In this document: positions 21,048 through 33,394 of the stretch, in pieces
Numbering within the stretch: position 1 is the first letter of the stretch
How the letters are laid out: each line of letters opens with the position of its first letter
Source: Bidens hawaiensis
Lineage: Eukaryota > Streptophyta > Magnoliopsida > Asterales > Asteraceae
Direction: 5' to 3'
DNA: 64,000 nt
Assembly: GCA_021521415.1 (NCBI GenBank)
Contig: JAIQDT010000059.1
Location: 4,156,001 to 4,220,000, forward strand
Notes under the pieces: generated by a model
The model's input: only the letters and a program-made list of their open reading frames with translations
Told to the model about the DNA's origin: nothing
The model's database searches: none
Made by a program: the position numbers and the translations under genes

Positions 21048-22397
21048 ATGGCATCACCGTCATCGAGCAATGTTACCAGTACACCTTTGTCCATTATGGT
21101 AGGAGCGACTACCATGGCTAATCACGCTGAAAAACCCGAGAAGTTCTCGGGTTTGCACTTTAAACGGTGGCAACAGAAGATGTTCTTCTATTTGACCACC
21201 TTGAACCTTGCGAGGTTCTTGACAGAATCCACTCCCCCAGCCACTAACACGGAGGGGGAGACCGACACTCAAGCTTTGAGTGCGGTAAATGCGTGGAAGC
21301 ATTCGGAATTCTAATGTCGAAACTATGTGTTAAACGGTTTAGTTGACGCGTTGTATAACGTGTACTCTTCAATAAAGACTGCCAAAGAATTATAGGAGTC
21401 TATAGAGAAAAAATACAAAACGGAGGATGCGGGAACAAAGAAATCTGTTGTCGCCCATTTCTTGGACTATAAAATGGTTGATTCCAAGACTGTAATTAGT
21501 CAAGTCCAAGAGTTGCAAGTTATACTTCACAACATCTTTGCTTAGGGAATGACACTTAGTGAGACATTTCAAGTGGCAACAATGATTGAAAAATTGCCTC
21601 CTAGTTGGGTTGAGTTTAAGAATTATCTTAAACACAAGCGAAAGGAGGATTTTATTGTTCAACTTCAAATAGAAGAAAACAATAAGAGAGCTCAAAAAGG
21701 CAGCCTAGTGGATGTTTCCGCCAAGGCTAACTTAGCCGAGTACTGTCAATCCTCCAAACGGGGCAACAAGGGCAAAGGCAAAGGTAACAAAGGGAAAGCG
21801 AAAGTGGACCTTGGTGTGAAGAAAGGGGCTGTGAAAAAGAAGCCTCCACCTTTCCAAGGACCATGTTACAACTATAATGAGATGGGGCACCAAGCGAACC
21901 AGTGCAAGAAACTAAAGCGCGAGCGCGCGTATTTGGTGGACGAGGATGGCACTCCTCTCGTGGCGATGATTACCGAGGAAGCGGCTTTCATCGAGGAAGT
22001 CAACATTGTGGGAGACGCTCCCAAAGGGTGGTACGTTGACACCGGCACAACCCACCATATTTGCGGCGACAAACAACTCTTTAATAATTTCAAAGACGCG
22101 GCGGGTGACCAGAAGCTTTACATGGGGAATAAAGCGATTACGGACATCATGGGGGAAGGCGATGTGGTCTTGAAGCGGACTTCCGGCAAGGAGCTCATGT
22201 TGACCAAAGTTCTCTATGTTCCCGAGATTTGCAAGAACCTTGTCTCGGGATGGATGCTCAACAAGCACGGATTTCGCTTGGTGATTAAATCGAATAAATT
22301 TATTTTATCGAAAAATGGAATGTTTGTTGGCAAGGGCTATGCCAACAATGCTATGTTCAAATTGAATGTAATTATTGTCAAAAAATTCTATGAATAA
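21048..22397 (+). pseudogene. copia gag and protease, three in-frame stops
   Basis: One frame runs from MASPSSSNVTSTPLSIMVG to FYE, interrupted by TAA at 21312, TAG at 21393 (where Trp is expected in ELWES) and TAG at 21543. Gag core: KFSGLHFKRWQQKMFFYLTT and FQVATMIEKLPPSWVEFKNY. The zinc knuckle reads CYNYNEMGHQANQC, with Tyr (TAT, 21873-21875) in place of the second Cys. The protease motif WYVDTGTTHHICG follows, so the aspartate is kept. Part of the start of the integrase region lies just after. Confidence 0.85.
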
Positions 22398-22434
22398 AAT
22401 TGCAACTTCTATTTACATGCTTGAGTCGTCAAAT

Positions 22435-23375
22435 TCTAATTTTTGTGTTTGGCATGGTAGACTAGGACATATAAATTTTAATTCAATTCGATGTTTAATT
22501 AAATTAAAATAGCATTCCATGTTTTAAAATCGATTCAAAATATAAATGTGAAACATGTGTTGAATCCAAACTAACGAGAAAGCCTTTTAAATCTGTTCAA
22601 CGAATAACCGAACCCATTGATTTAATCCACACCGATGTGTGCGATTTAAAAGCCACTCCCACAAAAAGGTGGAAATAAGTATTTCATCACGTTCATTGAT
22701 GATAGTACTCGGTATTGCTATGTATACTTACTTAAAAGTAAGGATGAAGCAATAGACAAGTTTATCTTGTATAAAGATGAGGTTGAAAATCAACAAAAGC
22801 AGAGAATAAAAACTTTGTGAAGTGATAGGGGTGGTGAATATGTTTCACCATTTGCGAAAATATGCGCAAAAAGTTGCATAATACATGAGTGTACCCCACC
22901 TTATTCTCCACAATCAAATGGCATTGTGGAACGAAAGAACCGTACATTGAAAGAGATGATGAATGCCATGTTGATTAGCTCGGGTGTGAGCTATGACTTG
23001 TGGGGGGGGGGGGAAGGCTATTCTCTCAGCCAATTATATCTTGAATAAGATACCTCGCAAGAAAACGTACGTGACTCCGTATGAGTTATGGAAGGTTAAA
23101 AAACCTTCATACAAATACTTTCGAGTGTGGGGGTGCCTTGCCAAAGTGACGGTTCCGCCACCAAAGGCACTAACGATAGGACCTAAAACCGTGGATCGTA
23201 TATTTATTGGATATGCACACCATAGTAAAGTGCATAGGTTTCTTGTACATGAGTCCAAGAATCCCAATGTACATGAAGGCACTATTGTTGAGTGGAGGAC
23301 CAACGATTTTTTTCGAAAATGTGTTTCCCTGTTTCAGGAAAACACATGCGAGTTCATCAAGAGCAGTTGATGAAG
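22435..23375 (+). pseudogene. copia integrase remnant
   Basis: The GAG-pre-integrase motif VWHGRLGHINFNSIRCL (about 22450) is followed by a core with many stops and shifts. Fragments of the D,D(35)E region are seen around 22640-22960, including an SPQSNGIVERKN-like segment out of frame. An 11-12 base G run near 23000-23012 sits where TrpGlyGlu codons are expected and shifts the frame. The C-terminal part 22993-23370 is open (LSANYILNKIPRKKTYVTPY; FRVWGCLAKVTVP). Confidence 0.8.
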
Positions 23376-23499
23376 CAAGTACATCAAGAGCGATTGATAA
23401 TACGGTTCATGATGAGAGACATGAACGACCCGAAACTGAGGAATGTGAGCTTAGACGAAGCAAAACACCAAGGATTGAAATATCTTTCGGTCCCAATTT

Positions 23500-25026
23500 C
23501 ATGAGCTACATGGTTGAGGGTGAGCCCAATACCTACCGTGAGGCGATTACCTCCCCGGAATCACCACAATGGAAAGAAGCAATTAAGAACGAGATAGATT
23601 CTATATTGCAAAATCGTGCTTAAGAGTTAGTAGATCTTCCGCCGGGTTGTAAACCCCTTGAATATCGTTGGATATTCAAAAGGAAGATGAAACCCGATGG
23701 AACTATTGATAAATACAAGGCAAGGTTAGTGATCAAAGGGTATAGACAAAAAGAAGGTCTAGACTATTTTGATACTTACTCGCCGGTCACGCGAATAACC
23801 TCAACAAGGTTGGTTCTTGCAATCGCGGCCTTACGAAATTTGGAAATTCACCAAATCGATATAAAACCCCATTTATAAATAGCGATTTAGATGAAGAGAT
23901 TTACATGGAGCAACACGAGGGTTTCTCCGCCCTAGGGAAAGAGGGCAAAGTATGTAAACTAATCAAATCATTGTATGGTTTGAAGCAAGCTCCAAAACAA
24001 TGGCACTTAAAGTTTGATAATGTTATGCTTGACAATGGTTTCAAAATAAACGAGTGTGATAAATGTGTCTATGTGAAGGACACGCTGGGAGGTTATGTGA
24101 TTTTATGTCTTTATGTAGATGATATGCTTATAATTGGGAGTAATGATACTATGATTAAATCTATAAAAGATATGTTGAAAGCGAGGTTTGACATGAAAGA
24201 CTTGGGTCTCGCGAACGTGATTCTTGGGGTTCAAATCACTAGAACCCAAAATGGTCTTATCTTAAGCCAATCTCACTATGTGGACAAAATTATTGAGAAA
24301 TTCAATAAGGATGACACGCGGTGCGCGTCAACTCCAATTGATACCACCCACCATCTATCTAAAAATAAAGGCGAGGGTGTTACTCAATTAGAATACTCAA
24401 GAATCATTGGGATTTTAATGTATCTTATGACTTGTACTAGACCCGATCTAGCTTATGTCGTGAGTCGGCTAAGTAGATATACTAGTAATCCGAGCAGGAA
24501 ACATTGGAAAAGTATCATGTGAGTGCTAAGATACTTGAGATACACGAGAGACTATGGACTCCATTATAACCGTGATCCAGCTATGATCAAAGGATACAGT
24601 GATGCAAATTGGATTTCGGATATAAAAGATTCTAAATCAACAAGTGGATGTGTATTCACACTTGGTGGCGCAGCTATTGCTTGGAAGTCTTCTAAGCAAA
24701 CGGCTATAGCTATATCCACGATGGAAACGAAGTTTATCGCCTTGGATAAATGTGGTGAAGAGGCGGAATGGCTACGTCAATTTGTGGAAGATATTCCAAC
24801 ATGGCCAAAGCCTTTGTCGGCTATTTGCATACATTGTGACAGTCAATCAGCGATTGGTAGAGCCCATAGCGTGATATACAATGGCAAATCAAGGCATATT
24901 CGGTGTAGACATAACATGGTACGACAACTACTCACAACGGGTGTTATCACGATTAACTATGTGAAGTCAAAAGATAACATTGCAGACCCGGTAACAAAAG
25001 GCTTAAGCAAAGAGATAGTTAACTAG
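23500..25026 (+). pseudogene. copia reverse transcriptase and RNase H remnant
   Basis: RT pieces: SPQWKEAIKNEIDSI, KARLVIKGYRQKEGLDYFDT, LVLAIAALRNLEIHQIDIK, then after a break SLYGLKQAPKQWHLKFDN and LCLYVDDMLIIGSND (catalytic YVDD) in 23905-24522. RNase H (24523-25026): [38 protein letters not shown], ending [15 protein letters not shown] stop separates RT and RNase H at 24520-24522, and the RT has a frameshift and stop near 23870. Clear Ty1/copia pol, not functional. Confidence 0.88.
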
Positions 25027-25716
25027 TCGTCAAAAGGAATGGGACTAAAGCCCATGGGAAAAAGGGGACATGAGGGAAACCTAACCTAGTTGACTGGAGA
25101 TCCCAAGATCTAGGTTCAATAGGATAACTTAATCATGAAACCAAAGGTGGTCACTGTGGGGAGTACCCCGAACCAAACTAAAGGGCGTTGCGTGTGCGCG
25201 CGTCCTACCATTCCAATCAGTGACACATGTTGTAAGGATAAGCATAATGAAAGTTAACGATTTGTGGAAATTAACAAACCTATTGCTTTTAATGATTCGA
25301 GCGAGAGTCACCTATATGAGAGAGAACTAGGGTCGGTTCGAATGGATTTTGGGGCAAAAATCCTAAAGCTCTCGCAGAACAAGGCTAGTGTTCCAGGACC
25401 ATAATAGGACACGACAGTGAGGGGTTAACCAGACCAGGGAGAGTGTTGTGTGAAGTGTATTGCCGTCTACATAAATGGGGGTATGTTCAAAGACATCGAG
25501 TCTACACACCGCTAGGAGACTAAGTACGCTTCACAAAGGAAGGTTCAAAGGGTAACACCTACCTATCCTGCAATGCTCAATCGTTGAATTGAATCTAAGA
25601 AACTTGCATGTATGGATTGATCTCAATGTGAAAATGAATGAATTTTGTTTTCACATGTAGGGGATTGTTGGAAAATATATGGAAATGAATGAGTTTTGTT
25701 TTCTCATGTGAGGGAT

Positions 25717-26293
25717 TGTTGGAAAATTTTTTGTGAAAAAAAAAACTTTGAATTATTTTATTCAAGGTTGTTAGTCAACTGGTCAAAGCCATTAAAATGT
25801 CCTTTAATTTGATAAAAAAAAAATTAAAGTTATGGTGAATGAGTTGTTTTTCAACTATAAATACCAAGGTATTCCTTGGTTGAAAGACACACAAAATAAC
25901 ACATTCTCTCTTGTGTTTTCTCCAACTGTTTCCCTAAAAAATTCCAAAATTATTGATCATCTTCATCATTTTCTATAAGGTACTATTCGGGTGCTAGAGC
26001 CATCCCCGACAGGACATATTGCTTAGGCCGTTGTACCCTGGGAAACAAAACGGGGTGAGACCCGGAATTTGTTTTAAGGGCCCTGTGTAAAACACGATCC
26101 TCGGCCACAAAGACCACGACACCATTCTTCTTCTACACCTTTCTTGCATTTTTTTTATTTCAATTGTATTGTAATTTTGATTTTTCCGATGTAACTCGTA
26201 TTGTAATTTACTTGCTTTCCTAGATAGGTTTGATTCCTTGTACTGTAATCATTTTATTAAAAGTGTTTTATTTTTATACACGAACGGATTCCT
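25717..26293 (+). repeat. 3' LTR of the copia element
   Basis: About 577 bp, starting TGTTGGAAAATTTTTTG and ending near CGGATTCCTATAG. The 51 bp upstream (25622-25716) repeat the purine tract and LTR start twice (TGTTGGAAAAT at 25666 and 25717), a small tandem duplication. So 25666 is an alternative start. Confidence 0.8.
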
Positions 26294-27414
26294 ATAGTAC
26301 CGACACTCGGTATGTGGTTACAATACAAAAAAAAATCTATTGTGAAAAAACTCTGTTTTCATCGGAACTTATATAACTTATCGCGAATACAACTTCGTTT
26401 TAACGGCATGACATATAAAAATATGAGCATGCCGTAACGGCATACTAAAGTTTTTAAAATATCGTATGCTTAACATTACCAAATAATCAATAACTTAAAT
26501 GTATAAGTAATAACAAAATACTATATGGGAAGAAACACATGTTAAGGTACATACTAAAACCATGAAAACTTTGGGATGCTAAAGTGAAAAGTAAACAAAG
26601 TTTAGCAAAACGAATTGTTATCGATCAAAATTGAAACAATTTAAAACTTAGGGGGGCTAAATTGAAACAATTTAAAATTCAATGACTACGCAAAAAATTA
26701 AAGTAAACTATAGCAGGTTGTTTCCTTTAATATATAGTATAAATTTTGTATTGCCAGAAATAATTAAAATATTATAATTAAATTGAAATAATAATAAAAT
26801 TGTCACGTCAAACACCAAGTTGCCAGGAATTAACGGAGTTAACAATCTATTAGATTAGGATTGTTATTGGTAAAAAAATAAAAAGTTTGAATTGCAATGA
26901 GTTAGATTGCAATTTGAGATTAATATTGATCAATGTTCAATAATTTAAATGATTAAAATCTAATTTTCCTAAATTAAACAAGAAAGTATAAAAATTATAC
27001 ATTTTTAAAAAATAAATAAGTTGACTATTATTTAATATTTTTCTTATCAAGTCTACAAAATAAAAACGATAAAAAATAATATGGTACCTATAAAACAAAA
27101 TGAAAGAAAAGCCAAAAAAAAACATATCATTAATGGTCTCTAGAGCCCAGATCACAACCAAAATCAAACGTCAATATACATGGTTGTTTTTTAAACCATG
27201 AGGATCGAAATAGCAAAAGAATATATTTTAACGAAATTAGCAAAAATAACCAAATGATAAGGATGGAAATGGCGGTTTACTCTAGTAATAAATTTACATT
27301 TTTGTTTTAGGTCTTTTTTTGAATGAGCTATAGAAGATACAAAGCAGGTGCCAAAATAACAACTTCAGTATAAATGACCGAAGGAGGTAAACTGAACTAA
27401 AAAGACAGCCGACT
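26294..27414. other. AT-rich spacer, no gene seen
   Basis: Very AT-rich sequence with short A and T runs. The one minus-strand frame of 76 codons (27167-26937) is Phe/Tyr/Ile-rich and compositional. No repeat family was recognised. Confidence 0.5.
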
Positions 27415-28940
27415 AGACACAAACTAAAAGTTGATGGAAAATACCAAAATGACCATTTTTACCAATTGCAATTCTTGACTAACCCTCTCAATCCAAAAAT
27501 ATCTAAAACAGTCACTTTCTAAACTTTCGGAACCAAATTTATTAGATCTGATATCCTACAAATCTAACACCCCTCTGTTTTTTAACCAACCTCATCTAGA
27601 CGCGTATACACTTAAACGGTCGGGCTGACTATTTTTTAAAAAAAGACCATTTAGTTATGGCGCAGACCGCTTATTAAACAGTCGATCTGGCAGTTTAACA
27701 ATCTTTAAAAAGTTGGTCTGCCCGTTTAATAAACAGTCAGGAGACGAACGTATTATGTCAGGCCTTCATGTCTATATGTCGGGCCCTCTATCTATTTCGT
27801 CGGGCCTGCATATCAAATCAGTCAGGCCTTCACATCTATTCATCAAGCCGTCATATATTTTCATACGTATTATAAATGTTTAAATTTATTAAATAATTAA
27901 TAATAAAACAACTAATCCAACAACGATATTTGAGTACATTTCCTTTTTAGTGAAAATTCTAAGGACTAAGGGTAACAACATGTACATTCACTAGATCGTA
28001 AAATTAAAAAGGTATTCATTTTTGGAGGTTTGCGACGATACGCAAAACCTCAACATGAGTAGCACTCATGTCTATTGTTTGACGGCATTGAGTTCACATG
28101 AACATGAAGCTTCAATAGTAAGGATTTTGTTTTGTAGCCCGTCAGCCATAGAGATTATAATATTCTTTGATTTTTTTTGTATGCCAATTGCTTTATTATA
28201 TACTTTATTCAATATTGAGATTATAATACTCTCTGACTATATTTTCTTAAACATAAATGGAATGGACTAAAGTGGATATCATGACAATAGCTGAAGATGA
28301 ATACCGTCAAATAATACTCATGAGTGCACCATATTGAGGTTTTGTGTATTGTCGCAAACCATCAAAAATGTGTACAGCTTTTAATTTTACGATCTACCGA
28401 ATGTATGGGTTGTTGCCCTTAGCCCGAATTTTCAACAAAAATTAAATAATGTACTCGGTTATCATTGTTGGATTGCTTGTTTTATTATTATTAATTATTT
28501 AATAATTTTAAACATTTATAATGCTTATGAAAAGATATGAAGGCCTAACAGATTAGATATGAGGGTCCGACATAATAGATATGATGGCCTAGCAGAATAT
28601 ATCCATTGGCCGACCGCTTATTAAACGGTCGGACCGACCATTTAAAGGTTGCTAAATTGTTGAGCTGGTTTTTAATAAATGGCCGGCGCCATAACTAAAA
28701 CGATTGGTTTTTTAAAAAACTGTCGGGCTCGACCTTTAAGTGTATACGTGTCTGGATGTGATTGGTTCAAAAATGAAAGAGTATCAGATAAATTTGTCGG
28801 ATGCTAGATCTAATATGTTGCTTCTGACAATTAAGAAAGTGTCAAGTTTGAGTATTTTGGTTTGAAGGGTTAAACAAGGAATGCAATTGATAAAAAAAAG
28901 GTCGTTTTGGTTATTTTACCATTAAGAAACTGTGTGTGCC
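27415..28940. mobile_element. Large foldback (MULE-like) element, arms about 600 bp
   Basis: The left arm (about 27415-28060) is repeated inverted in the right arm (about 28330-28940). Outer ends are GACACAAACTAAAAGTTG versus, inverted, GCACACACAGTTTCTTAATG. Inner matches include the ATTATAAATGTTTAAA block (27868) and, inverted, TTTAAACATTTATAATG (28506), and the GGTTTGCGACGATACGC block. The central 270 bp is unpaired and holds a short ORF without recognisable content. Long terminal inverted repeats fit foldback or Mutator-like elements. The target duplication was not resolved. Words such as AAACGGTCGG are repeated within each arm. Confidence 0.75.
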
Positions 28941-29022
28941 TTAAAATAATTGAATTCAAGTTAGTACCTTAGTGTTTTTCACCGCCGGAAGCCTTATCTG
29001 GGCAAATAATATATGCATTATT

Positions 29023-29959
29023 TGTTGGGCTTTAACAAGATTATTAAAGCCATAAAATCTTACTTTTATGAAAAATACAGCGGATATAAGTTTTAAATCT
29101 TGTTAATTTGAAGTGTATAAAAGCGCTTTTATACATGCGTAAACCAAACCGAGATCCAAATACGAAATACATACTTACCAACACATGCAAGCATAAGAAA
29201 TGCATGCTTGTGAACTACCTTTCTAGAGAACCAAAAGGGTGAAGAAGATGATGGTATTGGTAGGCAAGAACTTCAATGGAGGAGTTTCTCAAGCTTGCAT
29301 ACCCCAAGCTTCCGACTAACACCCTTATAGCTAGGATTTCACACTTGAAAAAACCTTCTTCCTTGTTTCCTTTCATGGCCGATTTCAAAGAGAGAAAGAG
29401 AGGAGAGGAGTTTTTTTGTGTTCTTGTGAAAGTGTTATGTGAGAGAGAGAGAGAGAGAGTTGGGAGATCATAGAAGGCACCACCCAAGATGCCCAATCAT
29501 CACCCTTGCATGTCACTAAGTATTTTAAACAAAAGGAAATGGGAACAAAAGGGGGGGGGGGGCACCCTTTCTCCCAATTCAAAAATTCAAAAAAAAAGTT
29601 TTATGTTTTATGTTATAAAACTTTTCCACATGCATAAAATAAAAGTTACATAATATAAGTTACCTGCAAGATAAATTATGTCATTCACAATGTTATTTAA
29701 CCATCTTAAATAACACTATGTAATGTCCTCTCTCAAAATGTAAATCATCAATATGATTTATTTATTTCACAAGTACAATGTATTTAGAAACCCCTTTCCA
29801 AATAACATAAGTGTTAATATTTATTTACTATTATCATATCATAAATAAACAAATATAGTCGGTGTATGTCTAGCTTGTTATTGGGTATGACCCGACTTGG
29901 ATCATAACGTACTAGCCACATCAATTATAGTATGCGTCTTAGGTAGACCGAGTCCAACA
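29023..29959 (-). repeat. 3' LTR of the nested copia
   Basis: A 937-bp LTR without insertions. It contains a (GA)n run at 29443-29459 and a run of 10 or more G at 29551-29562. It can serve as the intact reference for the split 5' LTR. Confidence 0.92.
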
Positions 29960-30790
29960 ATCTCCCACTTGCACAAGATACATAAAAGATTGATGCAAGT
30001 AGCAAATACCTCCTAACTACGGTTTACTACCCCTAATACGCATGACGAAGTGTCATTCAATAACATCATCCCCTTCAAGTCCCTTACTTAAAATGATTTA
30101 GGTGAAACTATCATTTATCCTTTTGTCTCAGATGTCATGTCAAATCCAGAGACATAGAGTGATCATTCTCTGTTAATTTAACTTAGCAGGCCTTAGACAT
30201 ATTACTCTCAACGAATAAGATGGACAAATCCCCTTTTGACTACATATGTCTCTCACAATCACCTTGTACTATACCTGATCTTCTCCTTATGTACCGTCAT
30301 CTTTCAAAGAAGCGAAGAATTAAGTCAAAGTATAATATTTGGTGAATATCAAGACCCAATATGTATCTCAGGTCGGAGGATACTATGATATTCGCCTTTC
30401 CTCAAATTTACTTATGATCAATCACAAAGATTCCATGTAGTAACATTTGAGAGCGAGTCAGTCCAATATTTATATCCCATAAATATTTTATGAACCTTGG
30501 CAGCAACATTTTGCTCTATATTCATACCTTATGAATATCCACCAATCCAAGTTCATAATAGTCTTACCTTCATACTTGTTCCCACAAATATGAACGACTA
30601 CGGACATCTAGAATAATTAACTTATTCATGGATTTAAACATGCTAAAATGGAACATAACTGAAAATGTCATAATCATATGAATGAGCGAAAATAACAATT
30701 GTTCCGATATCCAAATACAAAATAAATCATATCCAATCACTAGAATATCGAAGTTCTAAGGCACAAGTGTGACCTTCATGCTTTGGCCTT

Positions 30791-31294
30791 TCAAGGAGCT
30801 TCGGAGTGGATCCGCAATGTTTTGATCGGTGTGAACTTTGCAAATACATATCTTTCTTTCTCAACTTCATCCCTTATGTAGTTGAATCTTCGCTCAATGC
30901 ACCTCGTATTTTGATGTGCATGAGGTTCCTTGATTTGAGCAATCGCACCCTCGTTTTCACAAAAGATCTCTAGAGGGTCCTGAATGGTCCGGACCACCCC
31001 TAGATCGGCAATGAATTTCCTTATCCACACAGCTTCTTGAGCTGCCAATGAGGTGGCGATGTATTCCGATTCTGTGGTAAACAATGCTACCACATCTTGT
31101 TTTGAGCTCTTCCAAGAGACTGCCCCACAATTCATAACGAAAACATATCCCGATTGTGATCGAGAATCATCTCGATCGGTTTGGAAACTCGCATCCGTGT
31201 AACCCTTTACAACGGGTTCCTCCTTACCAGAACCATATATTAGAAACATATTATTAGTCCTTCTAAGGTATTTCAATATACTCTTAACCGCCAT
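30791..31294 (-). pseudogene. copia RNase H (nested element)
   Basis: An open 167-codon piece with VKGYTDASFQTDRDDSRSQS and VSWKSSKQDVVALFTTESEY, the copia RNase H signature. It is separated from the RT piece by frame breaks around 31300-31420. Spacer 29960-30790 between it and the 3' LTR is non-coding 3' sequence of the element. Confidence 0.85.
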
Positions 31295-31420
31295 CCAATG
31301 GCTACTTCCCCAGATTATGTTGGAATCTATTTGTTATGCTTAAAGCGCATGATACATCCGGTCTAGTACATATCATTGCATACCTGATGGATCCTATAGC
31401 CGATGCATATGGGATTCCAT

Positions 31421-32137
31421 TCATTTTCTCTTGCTCATCCTTTGAGATGGACATTGAAATGTACTCAATATCGTTCCTCTTTGAATAGGTACCAAACCTC
31501 TCTTAGAGTTCTTCATCTTAAACTTTTTCAAGATTTTGTCAATGTATGTGCTTTGGTTTAAACCTATCAACCGCCTTGATCTATCCCTATAGATCTTTAT
31601 TCCCAAAATATAGGCGGCTTCACCAAGATCTTTGATGGGAAAACAACTTCCAAGCCATGCTTTTACACCTTCCATGGTTGGAATGTCATTTCCAAATAGT
31701 AGTATGTCATCAACATACAATACCAAGAAAGTGATAATGCTCCCACTAGCTTTCTTATACACACAAGCTTTATCGGCGTTCTTGATGAATCCAAATTTCT
31801 TAACTTCTTCATCAAAATGGTGATTCAAACTTCTAGATGCTTGTTTCAATCCATATATTGATTTCTTCAACTTGCATACTTTATTAGGATGTTGTGGATC
31901 AACAAACCTTCGAGCTGAACCATACAGACATCTTCCTTAAGATGCCCATTTAGAAAAAGCGGTTTTGACATCCATTTGCCATATCTCATAGTCATAATAT
32001 GCGGCTATGGCAAATAATATCCTAATAGACTTTAGCATTGCAACAGGAGAGAATGTCTCATCATAATCAACCCCTTGAGTTTGAGTAAAACCTTTTGCTA
32101 CAAGTCTTGCTTTATAAGTATCCAAGTTTCCATGCAT
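31421..32137 (-). pseudogene. copia reverse transcriptase (nested element)
   Basis: The N-terminal part 32137-31937 (TYKARLVAKGFTQTQGVDYD, FAIAAYYDYEIWQMDVKTAF) and the C-terminal part 31870-31421 (SIYGLKQASRSLNHHFDEEV, VLYVDDILLFGNDIP with the YVDD site) lie in different frames. A stop or shift near 31900 and another near 32140, where it leaves the integrase frame, break it. Confidence 0.88.
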
Positions 32138-32143
32138 ATCGGT

Positions 32144-33393
32144 TTACTTCTTGAAAACCCACTTACTTCCAACAGGTTTGGAATTAAGAGGTGGTACAAC
32201 CAAATCCCATACTTGGTTGTCATGCATGGATTGCATCTCCACGTTCATGGCTTCAAGCCATTTGTCACAATCGGATTGTGACATTGTATCACGGTATGTG
32301 GTGGGTTCATCCAAATCTACCACATAACATCCATCCATTAAAAATCCATATCTTTCGGGTGGATGACTAATTCTACCGAATTTGCAAATGTTTTGTGTGT
32401 TTTGATTAACCATTTGATCATTCTCAACAACCTCTTGTTGATTGCTAGTATCAACCAAACGTGTATCGGCTTGTGGTTCTCGATCCTCCTCGAGTTCCAC
32501 CATTCTACTAGTACCTTCGATAAGGAACTTGGTTTCCATGAACTCGGCCTTTCGAGCAATGAACACCATTTGCTCGGTTGGGTTGTAGAAATAATATCCC
32601 ATGGAGTCCTTGGGATATCCTACAAAGATACACTTACTGGGTCTACTTTCAAGTTTGTTTTGGGTGTTGTTCTTGACATAAGCCTCACAACCCCATACCT
32701 TTAAATATGATAACGATGGAGCCCTTCCATTCCATATTTCAAAAGGTGTCTTGTCCACTTTCTTGGTTGGGGCCATATTTAGAATACGGGCCGCGGAGAG
32801 CAATGCGAAACCCCAAAATGATAGAGGCAGTGTGCTTCTAGCCATCATAGATCGAATCATATCCAATAGAGTTCGATTCCTCCTCTCGGACACACCATTA
32901 TGTTGTGGTGTTCCGGGTGGAGTAAGTTGTGAGATGATCCCACAACTTCTAAGATGATCTCGTAAAGCATCACTTAGGTATTCACCTCCTCTATCCGAAC
33001 GAAGTACTTTGATGGTTTTATTGAGTTGATTTTTTATTTCATTTTGGAAGATTTTGAACATTTCAAAAGTTTCATCTTTGTGTCTTAACAAGTACACATA
33101 CCCATAACGACTATAATCGTCAATAAAGGTAATGAAGTATCTTTCACCATTCCTTGTCATTGCCTTAAAAGGACCACATGCATCCGAATGTATAATGAAT
33201 CATCTTCACTTGATTCCAAAAGACCATTCTTTTGAAGTGTATGTATGCGGTCTTTGTTTATGTGACCAAGGCGACAATGCCAAAGATAAGTCTTACTCAA
33301 ATCCATTTTGAGTCTCTTGGTGCTTGATTGGTACAACGTGTTATCATAAGATGTGTTATCATGAACTAATTCATAAATGCCATTAGACGGCAT
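32144..33393 (-). pseudogene. copia integrase (nested element), largely open
   Basis: 33393-33157 holds the pre-integrase zinc-finger part (TYLWHCRLGHINKDRIHTLQ). 33160-32144 is open for 338 codons, with the three acidic catalytic positions in FIDDYSRYGYVYLL, VLRSDRGGEYLS and NGVSERRNRTLL. The C-terminal GKR-like region VWGCEAYVKNNTQNKLESRP follows, then the start of the RT domain. The upstream end is cut by the solo LTR at 33395, and there is a frameshift at about 33158 between the two pieces. Confidence 0.88.
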
Positions 33394-33394
33394 C

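Larger units (their letters stand above)
19990..26293 (+). mobile_element. Decayed Ty1/copia element, 5' truncated
   Basis: Order LTR, gag-protease, integrase, reverse transcriptase, RNase H, LTR on the plus strand, the copia arrangement. The 3' LTR starts TGTTGGAAAAT after a purine tract (GTGAGGGAT) and ends CGGATTCCTAT. The 5' LTR lacks about its first 130 bp and joins gypsy gag sequence at about 19990, so no target duplication can be read. Coding parts are broken by stops throughout, so it is non-autonomous. A short piece of the same LTR end occurs at about 50795-50845. Confidence 0.85.

Noticed and set aside
28022..28270. 82-codon ORF in the loop of the foldback element
   Set aside because: Hydrophobic, no recognisable motif, and inside a non-autonomous element.
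32144..33160. The 338-codon integrase ORF as evidence of an active copia
   Set aside because: gag, RT and RNase H are in separate frames and a solo LTR splits pol, so the element cannot be autonomous.
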